From PVC group bacterium (GTDB taxonomy: Bacteria; Verrucomicrobiota; Kiritimatiellia; SS1-B-03-39; UBA6053), in NCBI GenBank assembly GCA_003565035.1, contig PXDP01000136.1, forward strand, positions 1 through 7,618: DNA of 7,618 nucleotides, written 5' to 3'. The notes under the pieces were generated by a model. The model was not told where the DNA came from and did not search any database. It saw only the letters and a list, made by a program, of their open reading frames with translations. A program made the position numbers and the translations under genes. Shown here piece by piece: positions 1 to 6,063 of this stretch; position 1 is the stretch's first letter; the number at the start of each line of letters is the position of its first letter.

Positions 1-1
1 C

Positions 2-1648
2 CACCGCCCCTACCTCGAACACCTTCAAGGCCTCCGCCCCCTCGAAGCCCAACGCCTTGCCGCCTCCGAAGCCCTCGCCCAACGTAAATCCTTCTTCCAC
101 TGGTTCCTCGCTTTCCCCGAAATCATCCAACGCGGCGGCTTCGACTGCATCCTTGGGAATCCTCCCTATTTAGGCGGACAAGCCCTCAGCGGCACCTACG
201 GACATTCCTTCTGCGAATACGTCAAATGGCAGTATGCCCCCACCGGACTTAGCGAACTCGTCGTCTTTTTCCTCCGCCGCATCCACGGCATCCTCAAACC
301 CGGCGGCTTCACCGCCTTCATCACCACAAACTCCATCAAAGACGGAGATGTCCGCAAGGACGGACTCGAACAGGTCATGGCCCAGGGCAGTGCTATCAAC
401 TTCGCCGTGCGCGGCATCAAGTGGCCCGGCATCGCCAACCTCGTGGTCTCTCTGGTCGCGATCCACAAGGGACGTTGGAACGGCCCCTTCGAACTCGATG
501 GAAAATCCGTCCCAACCATCAGTCTTTTCCTGGAAGATGCAGAAGACCTTGGCGAAGCCGAAAAATTGGAGGAAAACAAAGATAAAATCTTCCAAGGCTC
601 CATCTTCCTCGGCGACGGCTTCCTCCTCACCCACGAAAAGGCCGCTGAACTCGTCGACGCTAATCCCCGAAACCAGGATGTCATCTTCCCCCTTATCAAC
701 GGCCGCGAAATCAACAACGAGCCCAACCAAAAACCTACACGCAGCATTATCAACTTCTTCGATTGGACCGAGGAGAAGGCCCGTACCTATCCCGAGCCTT
801 TCGCGATTGTGGAGGAGTTGGTTTACCCTGATCGACAGAAGCAAAAAGATAAAATAGGAAAAGAATACTGGTGGCGTTTTTTGCGTCCACGCATGGAACT
901 CTATTCGCACATTGCAGGCAAACCCCACTGCTTCACCGCCGCCGCAACCACCAAACACCTCAATTTTTCCGCCCGCCCGACTGACATTGTTTTCGCAAAC
1001 ACCATTTACGTCTTCACCACCGACCGCTGGGACCTCTTCAGCGTGGTGCAATCCGGTTTGCACGAAGTCTGGGCGCGGAAATACAGCGGAGCCTTAAAAC
1101 AGGATCTCCGCTATTCCCCCAGCAACTGCTTCAGTACCTTCGCCTTCCCGGACGGACTCTGGACCACCCCCAAACCGGACCTTGCCACCCTCGGCGAAAC
1201 CTACCACGAACACCGCCGACAGCTCATGCTGGATCTCTGGATCGGCCTCACCGACACCTACAACCTCTTCCACACTCCCGACCTCACCGAGGCGCAGCTC
1301 ATCAAAGTCGCCAAATGCGACCCCGGCAAAGCCGCCGACGGCCTCCAGCGCATCCAGCGCCTCCGGGAACTCCACGTCCATCTCGACCACGCCGTCCGCG
1401 ACACCTACGGCTGGAGCAACCTCCCCCTCGGCCACGACTTCCACGACATCGAAACCCTCCCCGAAAACGACCGCACCCGCTACACCCTCTCCCCCACCGC
1501 CCGCAAAGAACTCCTAAAACGCCTCCTCCTCCTCAACCACCAGCGCCACGCCGAAGAACAGCAATCCCAACCCGCCAAGCCCCAAAAAACCACCCACAAA
1601 CCCCGCCAGCCCAAACCCACCCCCGATCAAATCGAACTCGACATCTAG
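2..1648 (+). CDS. Eco57I-like N6-adenine DNA methyltransferase, 3' part
   Basis: This is the C-terminal part of a large class I SAM-dependent DNA methyltransferase; the frame is open to the window edge, so the true start lies upstream. Visible are FHWFLAFPEII at about 92-124, then ILGNPPY with the catalytic NPPY at 158-169, the signature of N6-adenine methylation. After it come LKPGGFTAFITTNSI and a long region (about 700-1150) with LNFSARPTDIVFANTIYVF and WARKYSGAL, resembling target-recognition regions of type IIG/IIL and DISARM- or BREX-type methylases. The C-terminus has LLKRLLLLNHQRHAEEQ followed by a Pro/Lys-rich tail ending FELDI-like as IELDI. The 548 visible residues contain no recognisable nuclease domain. 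Wobble positions are strongly C-rich, unlike the downstream genes. It likely protected host DNA within a restriction system mostly outside the window. The adenine methylase call is firm; the system is not determined. Confidence 0.9.
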   Translation, partial: HRPYLEHLQGLRPLEAQRLAASEALAQRKSFFHWFLAFPEIIQRGGFDCILGNPPYLGGQALSGTYGHSFCEYVKWQYAPTGLSELVVFFLRRIHGILKPGGFTAFITTNSIKDGDVRKDGLEQVMAQGSAINFAVRGIKWPGIANLVVSLVAIHKGRWNGPFELDGKSVPTISLFLEDAEDLGEAEKLEENKDKIFQGSIFLGDGFLLTHEKAAELVDANPRNQDVIFPLINGREINNEPNQKPTRSIINFFDWTEEKARTYPEPFAIVEELVYPDRQKQKDKIGKEYWWRFLRPRMELYSHIAGKPHCFTAAATTKHLNFSARPTDIVFANTIYVFTTDRWDLFSVVQSGLHEVWARKYSGALKQDLRYSPSNCFSTFAFPDGLWTTPKPDLATLGETYHEHRRQLMLDLWIGLTDTYNLFHTPDLTEAQLIKVAKCDPGKAADGLQRIQRLRELHVHLDHAVRDTYGWSNLPLGHDFHDIETLPENDRTRYTLSPTARKELLKRLLLLNHQRHAEEQQSQPAKPQKTTHKPRQPKPTPDQIELDI

Positions 1649-1680
1649 CCCACATTTTCCGATCATCGGAAAACCAAAAT
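1512..1680 (+). repeat. Direct repeat copy 1 (methylase 3' end plus downstream hairpin)
   Basis: This stretch covers the last 45 codons of the methylase, its TAG stop and the first hairpin after it. It recurs, diverged, at 2962-3125. The two copies share an uninterrupted 30-bp identical block (1632-1661 here, 3080-3109 there) spanning the stop codon and leading into the hairpin. By eye the rest is roughly three-quarters to four-fifths identical, with one codon fewer in copy 2. Confidence 0.85.
1655..1673 (+). repeat. Perfect 8-bp hairpin TTTTCCGA-TCA-TCGGAAAA
   Basis: A perfect inverted repeat with a 3-nt loop starts 6 nt after the methylase stop. The flanking T run and A run make it symmetric, so it could act as a weak terminator on either strand. 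It is one of three similar palindromes between genes in the window (see 1687-1704 and 3104-3119), which suggests a dispersed intergenic palindrome as much as a terminator. Confidence 0.55.
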
Positions 1681-1686
1681 CCAAGC

Positions 1687-1704
1687 GTTCCGACACTCGG
1701 AAAA
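1687..1704 (+). repeat. Second hairpin TTCCGA-CAC-TCGGAA
   Basis: This has the same arms as the hairpin at 1655-1673 but a different 3-nt loop. It lies 13 nt further on, and AACCAA follows both copies. The arms are conserved while the loop varies, as expected of a selected or mobile small palindrome. Confidence 0.5.
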
Positions 1705-1742
1705 CCAACCTCCTCAACCCGCTTTCCTGAAAGAGGTGATCT

Positions 1743-1945
1743 ATGGAAGTCCTTCCATCCAAACAGAACATCAGCAAGCTTTTCGCCACCAAACATTGCC
1801 ACATCGATTTCTATCAACGGGGGGCTTTATGTCGTTGATGGCCGGCAGCGAACTCGGTAAGAACTGTATTGCATTTCTTCGGAATAACAACAACTCGGGC
1901 AACCAAACCCCACTCACCGACGCCTGCCGCGACGAGAAGTAACAC
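1743..1945 (+). pseudogene. Relic of a DUF262 (GmrSD-type) restriction gene
   Basis: A 31-codon ORF (1743-1838) begins with ATG, has GAGG 6 nt upstream (1733-1736), and reads MEVLPSKQNISKLFATKHC followed by HIDFYQRG. That resembles the N-terminus of DUF262 proteins, where a Leu-rich helix leads into an I-D/P-x-Y/F-Q-R-x-Y-x-W motif. In the next frame, 1825-1857 reads LYVVDGRQRTR, close to the DUF262 motif V-(V/I)-DG-x-QR. After one more frame change CIAFLRNN follows, as expected for the helix after that motif. The roughly 50 codons normally between the two motifs are missing. This fits a gene reduced by an internal deletion and frameshifts. The family call is from motif memory only; 1900-1945 is not recognised. 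A DUF262 protein would be a modification-dependent or conflict-system nuclease component; this copy cannot make one. Confidence 0.45.
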
Positions 1946-1967
1946 CACCAGCATGAATGAGGCACTT

Positions 1968-1971
1968 GAGG
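1968..1971 (+). promoter_or_regulatory. Ribosome binding site deciding the start at 1981
   Basis: GAGG lies 9 nt before ATG 1981 and only 3 nt before ATG 1975. The more upstream ATG at 1957 has no Shine-Dalgarno-like sequence before it. This favours 1981 as the start of the unknown gene. Confidence 0.45.
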
Positions 1972-1980
1972 TTTATGGAA

Positions 1981-2949
1981 ATGGCTAACAATTACGAAGA
2001 TCAAGAACCTAAGGATAATCACAGTATTCAGCAACAGTACGCGAGAGCCTTGGACAATGCATTGCGTTTTCCACACATACAAGAGCGGAGTGAAAGTGTC
2101 CTTGACATCCTTGCCGTTCTTGGATCGCCACTGATTACGTTGGCTACTTTGAGCGTTATTGTAAGAGCCCGACTGAACAACGAGGATTTGCCGTCGTATA
2201 ACGTGGGTAACCTTTTTTACGCATCCCCGGTCGAGCATAACCTTGGCCGTTGTAAAAACTTCAACAAATTCAGCCCCGCTACCGATGAGCTTGCAGAATG
2301 TTGGGCTGAGGTGGAGGATGCGGTAAGGTTACTTGTCCGCGCAAGAGAAAAGGGCATCCCCGGGCTCTCTTCTCTGGAAAATGAAAATGAACTCAACTCC
2401 GCTTTTTGGGAAAGTGCCGTTTCGTCCCCTGAATTACGCATGGTTTCCCGTGATGCCTATCTAGCCGCCATTGGAAAATCACTCTGGTTACTCGACCAAT
2501 CAGCGCTCGAGTCCATGCGCGTTCTTTCTACTGATTACGGGGGGTATGAGGAAATCATTTTCCTCAAAAAACGCCTGAATTTTGTTTTGGAATGGTTGGC
2601 GGAAAATCTACACCCCGAACAGATTTCCAAGTTTCCGGCTTTGGTGGATTATGCTGCTGAGCTTCTCATTCAAGAACGTATCGACACCCTGGACGATGAT
2701 ACGATTTACTTGGAATGCCCCGTTGATTATTTCCTTAAATCGGATCTGCAATACGGAATTCGTGCTGTCTGTTGCGCATATGCCGATTACCGAAATCACA
2801 ATGCGGATCTGCTTGGCGATGGACTTTTTAGCCTTGGTGAGATATCTGCGGTCGAGAGGATTCTCAAAAACTTGGCGGAAAATGAACAAGAGCCCAAATG
2901 CAGAGTCGCAGCAACTGAACTTCTTGAGGAGTACTTTCAAGACACATGA
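1981..2949 (+). CDS. Hypothetical protein, about 322 residues, between direct repeats
   Basis: I do not recognise this family. The start at 1981 (MANNYEDQEP) is preferred because GAGG lies 9 nt upstream; in-frame ATGs at 1957 and 1975 are alternatives. The protein looks soluble, acidic and mostly helical. A moderately hydrophobic stretch near the N-terminus (VLDILAVLGSPLITLATLSV) is more likely a buried helix than a membrane segment. A Cys-rich patch, IRAVCCAYADYRNHNADLLG, lies near residues 260-280. No nuclease, methylase, ATPase or HTH motif is visible. Its base composition is more AT-rich than the genes on both sides, and it sits exactly between two copies of the methylase 3' end, so it looks like cargo brought in or left by recombination. 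It could be an accessory or specificity protein of a defence system, but nothing in the sequence shows this. Confidence 0.75.
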   Translation: MANNYEDQEPKDNHSIQQQYARALDNALRFPHIQERSESVLDILAVLGSPLITLATLSVIVRARLNNEDLPSYNVGNLFYASPVEHNLGRCKNFNKFSPATDELAECWAEVEDAVRLLVRAREKGIPGLSSLENENELNSAFWESAVSSPELRMVSRDAYLAAIGKSLWLLDQSALESMRVLSTDYGGYEEIIFLKKRLNFVLEWLAENLHPEQISKFPALVDYAAELLIQERIDTLDDDTIYLECPVDYFLKSDLQYGIRAVCCAYADYRNHNADLLGDGLFSLGEISAVERILKNLAENEQEPKCRVAATELLEEYFQDT

Positions 2950-2961
2950 TCGAATTCACAT

Positions 2962-3096
2962 TTTCTAAAACGCCTCCTCCACCTCAACCATCAACGCAAC
3001 GCCGAAGAACAGCAATCCCACCCCCCCAAAAAAAAATCCTCACGCAAACCCCGCCAAACCAAATTCACCCCCAACCAGTTCGAACTCGACATCTAG
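2962..3096 (+). pseudogene. Relic: C-terminus of a second methyltransferase paralogue
   Basis: These 44 codons plus TAG read FLKRLLHLNHQRNAEEQQS and end KFTPNQFELDI. They align with the methylase C-terminus at 1512-1648 in the same frame, differing by substitutions and one missing codon. No start codon or upstream methylase body exists: the unknown gene ends 12 nt before. The frame has survived, including a C7A9 homopolymer (3021-3036) that would readily slip. It is therefore best read as the surviving tail of a paralogous methylase whose body was lost, or a tail carried in with the neighbouring segment. Since it lacks a start it is probably not translated. Confidence 0.8.
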
Positions 3097-3103
3097 CCCA
3101 CAT

Positions 3104-3119
3104 TTTCCGCCGTCGGAAA
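3104..3119 (+). repeat. Third intergenic hairpin TTTCCG-CCGT-CGGAAA
   Basis: This has 6-bp perfect arms and a 4-nt loop, at the position matching the hairpin after the first methylase stop. The loop differs from copy 1 while the arms are retained. Confidence 0.5.
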
Positions 3120-3161
3120 CCAAAAACCGATCGAAAGTCCCAATCATAAAATAGGGCCACA

Positions 3162-3205
3162 GGTTCACCTTTGGTTTGAACTGAACCCGATGCCGTGGTA
3201 AAAAT
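3162..3205 (+). promoter_or_regulatory. Possible promoter and operator before the AAA+ gene
   Basis: TTGAAC (3176-3181), 17 nt, then TAAAAA (3199-3204) resembles a sigma-70 promoter with four of six matches in each box. It would place the transcript start at or next to ATG 3212, giving a leaderless mRNA; no Shine-Dalgarno precedes that ATG. Overlapping the -35 box is an inverted repeat GTTCA-N10-TGAAC (3163-3181), followed by a second TGAACC half (3182-3187), which could be an operator. Matches this short arise by chance. Confidence 0.25.
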
Positions 3206-3211
3206 CAACCA

Positions 3212-4192
3212 ATGAACGCCACACTGTTACGCCGCATGTTTACCGCCGTGTCCCGCCACCCCAGCGAGGACGCGAGGAAGGTTTGCGCCTCCATCTTGGA
3301 AGATGAGCGGAAAAAAGGTCATCAAAAGCTGGCGACTGAACTTGAAAAAATCCTTGAAAAAACGGCTCCTGCGAAACCTGCCGGTCTCCAACCCCTGCCT
3401 GCCGCGCAGGCAAGGGGTGCCCACCCCATGGTGCTGGACACCCCCCGGGAACGGTTGCGGCATCACATGGTCCTTCCCTCCTTGGTAGAGCGCCGTTTTG
3501 CCCGCATCGAAAAGGAGTTCGCCGCCAGCAACCGCCTGAAACTCCACGGCCTCCGGCCCAAAAACCGGATTCTGCTGTATGGGCCACCGGGTTGCGGCAA
3601 GACCCTGGGCGCGGAGCGGCTGGCCTGGAACACGGGGCTGACCTTGCGTCGGGTCCGCTTCGAGACCCTGATTTCCTCGTACTATGGCGAAACCGCCGCG
3701 AACCTGCACACCGTGTTCGCCGACGCGGCCAAATCCCCCTGCGCTTTGTTTCTGGACGAGTGCGACACCATCGCCACCTCCAGAGGCGCCCGGAATGACG
3801 TGGGTGAGGTTTCCCGCGTCGTAAACACCCTCTTGCAACTGCTCGAAGAGTACCATGGGCCGGGCCTGGTAATCGCCGCCACCAACCTCACCACGCAACT
3901 GGACCGGGCGCTATTCCGTCGTTTTGACGAGGTGATTGAAGTCCCCCTGCCGGAGGTGAAGGAAATTGCCCGGCTCCTGGAAATGACACTTTCCGCCATT
4001 GAAACCGACCGGAACATCCCCTGGTTTGATCTGGCGCATGCCCTGGACGGCCACTCCTGTTCCGAAGTGGTGCGTGTGGCCGAGAACGCCGCCAAACATT
4101 GTATTCTGGAGGGAAGAAAGCGCGTTCAGCGCGATGATCTGGACGCGGCCATGACCGAACTGAACCGCGTGCCGCTGGAGGATCATGCCTGA
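3212..4192 (+). CDS. AAA+ ATPase (SpoVK/FtsH-like core), partner of S8 peptidase
   Basis: A 326-residue cytoplasmic AAA+ ATPase. An N-terminal helical region (1-55) and a low-complexity Pro/Ala linker (about 50-75) precede the ATPase core. Walker A GPPGCGKT is at 124-131 and Walker B ALFLDECD carries D182/E183. Sensor 1 AATN is at N225, and RALFRRFDEV supplies arginine-finger candidates R236/R237. A small C-terminal lid follows (HALDGHSCSEVVRVAENAA). All ATP-binding and hydrolysis residues appear intact. The single AAA module with a short N-terminus matches stand-alone ATPases that occur as two-gene pairs with subtilisin-like proteases in bacterial genomes. The next gene overlaps this one by 8 bp, so translation is probably coupled. 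Inference: it remodels or delivers a substrate to, or gates, the protease. The start at 3212 lacks a Shine-Dalgarno; the linker contains a palindromic insertion (3391-3418). Confidence 0.92.
   Translation: MNATLLRRMFTAVSRHPSEDARKVCASILEDERKKGHQKLATELEKILEKTAPAKPAGLQPLPAAQARGAHPMVLDTPRERLRHHMVLPSLVERRFARIEKEFAASNRLKLHGLRPKNRILLYGPPGCGKTLGAERLAWNTGLTLRRVRFETLISSYYGETAANLHTVFADAAKSPCALFLDECDTIATSRGARNDVGEVSRVVNTLLQLLEEYHGPGLVIAATNLTTQLDRALFRRFDEVIEVPLPEVKEIARLLEMTLSAIETDRNIPWFDLAHALDGHSCSEVVRVAENAAKHCILEGRKRVQRDDLDAAMTELNRVPLEDHA
3391..3418 (+). repeat. GC-rich palindrome inside the AAA+ coding linker
   Basis: ACCCCTGCCTGC (3391-3402), loop CGC, then GCAGGCAAGGGGT (3406-3418) forms a 12-bp stem with one bulged A. 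It falls in the disordered linker, encoding roughly PLPAAQARGA at residues 60-69, and keeps the frame. It resembles dispersed repetitive palindromes that sometimes land in coding sequence. Confidence 0.55.
4177..4181 (+). promoter_or_regulatory. Ribosome binding site within the ATPase gene end
   Basis: GGAGG lies 3 nt before ATG 4185. The peptidase start overlaps the ATPase stop (TGA 4190-4192) by 8 bp, a layout typical of translational coupling between subunits of one complex. The spacing is shorter than ideal, which would make initiation depend on ribosomes arriving from the ATPase gene. Confidence 0.5.
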
Positions 4193-6059
4193 TCAGGGAG
4201 CCGGGGATAGGTTCCCACACCTAAATCTCATTTACAGGGACCAGAAGCCTGCGCGTTTTCAGAGGCCTAATTTCGACCATACCCGCTCGAATCAGAATAA
4301 GGCAGATCGTGTAGGACATGCAACCCGGCTGCGGGGCCAGTTCGACGCGTTGAAAGAAACCACACGTGCGTACCGGCGTGGTAGGGAAGAAGCGGGATTG
4401 CCACCTATCCGGTCCGGGATTCCTTTCGCGGTCGAGGTTTCAGATTCCACCGATCTGGATGCGCTCGCTCGTGTTCTGAAGTTTGAAGTGGTGTCCGAGG
4501 ATTTGATTGAAACAGACGAGCAGAAGCATCGTTATGTACTCGTTGCCATGGAGGATGCGGAGAGTGCTGAGGTACTGGATCTGCTGGAAGCGTTTTCAGC
4601 TGGGGCTCATGGTTCGGGTGTCGTGGCGGGTTTATTCGATGTCGTATCGGACCCGGAGGATCCCAGAAGAATAGAATCCATCCTCACCCCGGAGCTTTTG
4701 GCGCGTTGGCCATTCCCGGCCACCGAGATATTCACATTGGACATTTCCTTTCAAACCAAAGGAGTTTTGGCGGACCTGGGGGAAAAACCGCGAAAAAACA
4801 GACGCGAATCCCCTGAAGCGCACAAGGCACGGCTGGGTGTCTGGTTTAACGAACAAAGGGACCGGGTCTACCGGGATTGGGATGAGTTCACATTGCAATT
4901 GCAGAAGGAGGTGACCGAAATCATCCGGGCTCATGGGGGCGAGATCTGCGATATGGTCGATACGGGTGTCCAAGTAGAACCAGACATCGTTTCGTTCCCA
5001 GACAGCATCACCATGCGGGTGACCATGAAAGGAGAGGGTTTTCGTGATTTGATTCGGAATCATCCACGTGTGTTCGAAGTGGTGGAGCCGGACATGCTGG
5101 AATCCCCCTACGTGACTGCCGTGCACGATGTGGAGGCGTGGCCGGAGTTTGAGGGACTTCCACCCGAGGGAAACGCGCCATGGGTGGGGGTGATTGACAG
5201 TGGGATACAGGAAGGCCATCGATACCTGCGTCATGCCATTCGTACCGAGAAATCCCTTTGCGTGATTCCGGGCAGGGAGAAGGACGATGTAATGGATGAA
5301 GTCCGGGGTGGAGGACATGGCACCCGTGTGGCCGGTGCGGTTCTGTTTCCTGGGGACGAAGCGCCCGAAGGCCGCAAACAGGCGGGATGCTGGCTGGCGA
5401 ATTTTCGGGTTTTGGATGAAAACAATGGCTTGTCTGACCGCATTTTTCCACCGGGAATGCTGGAGAAGGCGGTTGAACATCTGCCTGAAGTGAAGGTATT
5501 TGTTCATAGTATTAACGCAGATGCCCCCTGCCGTCTCAGACATATGTCGGCCTGGTCGGCAAAGATAGACGACATCTCCCACAGGATGGATGTGCTGTTT
5601 GTCGTGTCCGCCGGGAACCTGAAGGACCGGCAAGGGCCTCCTGGAAAAGGCATATTGGATCATTTTGATTCGGGCCTGGCGTATCCGGATTATCTGTTGG
5701 AGCCATCCGCCCGCATTGCGCAACCGGCTCAATCTCTTCAGGCATTAACCGTCGGTTCGGTCGCCAAGGCCGATTTTGACGATGGCGACTGGAAAAGTGT
5801 GGCGGGCCAGGGAAAGCCCTCCGCCTTTACCCGATGTGGACCGGGGATCTGGGATACTCCGAAACCGGATGTGGTCGAGGTGGGTGGTGATGTTTGCCGT
5901 ATGGCGGACGATCAATCTCCAACCTTGACCGTGAAACCTGAAGTGGCCCCTTTTTTAATTCGCAGTACTCTTGACGGGGGTCCGTTCTGTTCCAGATTTG
6001 ATCCGGCAACTGCTGACGAAGATCGCACAGGATCTGAATCCCCGAAACGGAGGCACAAT
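4185..6059 (+). CDS. Subtilisin-like (S8) peptidase, truncated before its catalytic Ser, in frame with helicase
   Basis: The reading frame opens at ATG 4185 and runs without a stop into the helicase. An N-terminal region of about 330 residues without signal peptide or membrane segment precedes the S8 domain. The catalytic Asp is D338 in WVGVIDSG, the His is H378 in GGGHGTRVAGAV, and the oxyanion Asn is N478 in FVVSAGN. The late motifs PSAFTRCGPG and KPDVVEVGGD and the run IRSTLDGGP (about 592-600) are those that in this family come just before G-T-S-(F/Y)-A-(A/T)-P. That serine motif never appears; unrelated residues follow and then the helicase. Without the nucleophile the domain cannot be a normal serine protease. 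Length before the break (about 600) fits a 700-800 residue family member cut near its end. Lack of a signal peptide and coupling to the AAA+ gene indicate cytoplasmic action. It is either a recombination-truncated gene or a pseudoprotease fused to a helicase. Confidence 0.85.
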
Positions 6060-6063
6060 ATGA
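5986..6063 (+). pseudogene. Tail of a lost gene that originally preceded the helicase
   Basis: In a frame different from the peptidase, this stretch reads SVPDLIRQLLTKIAQ then DLNPRNGGTI and ends with TGA (6061-6063). The TGA overlaps the helicase ATG as ATGA (6060-6063), the classic junction of two co-translated genes. The predicted helix and the overlap suggest the true C-terminus of the helicase's former partner. UvrD-like helicases of this type often follow an OLD-family ATP-dependent nuclease, as in Gabija, but 25 residues are too few to identify it. A TAA at 5956-5958 closes this frame upstream, as expected if the rest of the gene was replaced by peptidase sequence. Confidence 0.5.
6049..6053 (+). 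promoter_or_regulatory. Strong ribosome binding site of the helicase
   Basis: GGAGG lies 6 nt before ATG 6060, an ideal spacing. It implies that the helicase can be made as a separate protein even though the peptidase frame reads into it, and it fixes ATG 6060 as the native start. Confidence 0.75.

Larger units (their letters stand above)
2962..3125 (+). repeat. Direct repeat copy 2
   Basis: This is the partner of the repeat at 1512-1680, offset by about 1.45 kb. The block 3080-3109 is identical to 1632-1661. Conservation extends past the stop codon into the noncoding hairpin, so it is not explained by protein selection alone. Confidence 0.85.

Noticed and set aside
170..1063. 297-codon open frame on the - strand
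   Set aside because: It is the mirror of the methylase, created by its C-ending codons; the + strand has the NPPY motif and family features.
377..1648. ATG 377 as the start of the methylase
   Set aside because: The frame is open to the window edge and the catalytic NPPY motif lies upstream at 158-169, so 377 is internal.
1315..1860. 181-codon Arg/Pro-rich + strand frame
   Set aside because: It is a shadow frame of the methylase up to 1648. Only its last codons (LYVVDGRQRTR, 1825-1857) appear meaningful and are listed with the DUF262 relic.
1953..1988. 11-residue ORF (MNEALEVYGNG) overlapping the start of the unknown gene, a possible leader peptide
   Set aside because: No ribosome binding site, no regulatory codon run and no attenuator-like structure; too short to support.
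1512..3125. Insertion sequence or integron-type mobile element bounded by the repeats
   Set aside because: No transposase, integrase, terminal inverted repeats or short target duplication is visible, and the repeats are homologous gene ends.
2946..3149. Pro-rich 67-codon frame after the unknown gene
   Set aside because: It is the shifted frame of the methylase-tail relic; the frame at 2962-3096 gives the homologous C-terminus.
1649..3211. CRISPR array from the repeated TTCCGA hairpins
   Set aside because: There are only three short palindromes without regular spacing or unique spacers of constant length.
4632..5732. Long 366-codon open frame on the - strand
   Set aside because: It lies antisense to the S8 domain whose catalytic motifs are clearly readable on the + strand, and its translation is low-complexity His/Pro/Arg-rich without recognisable motifs.
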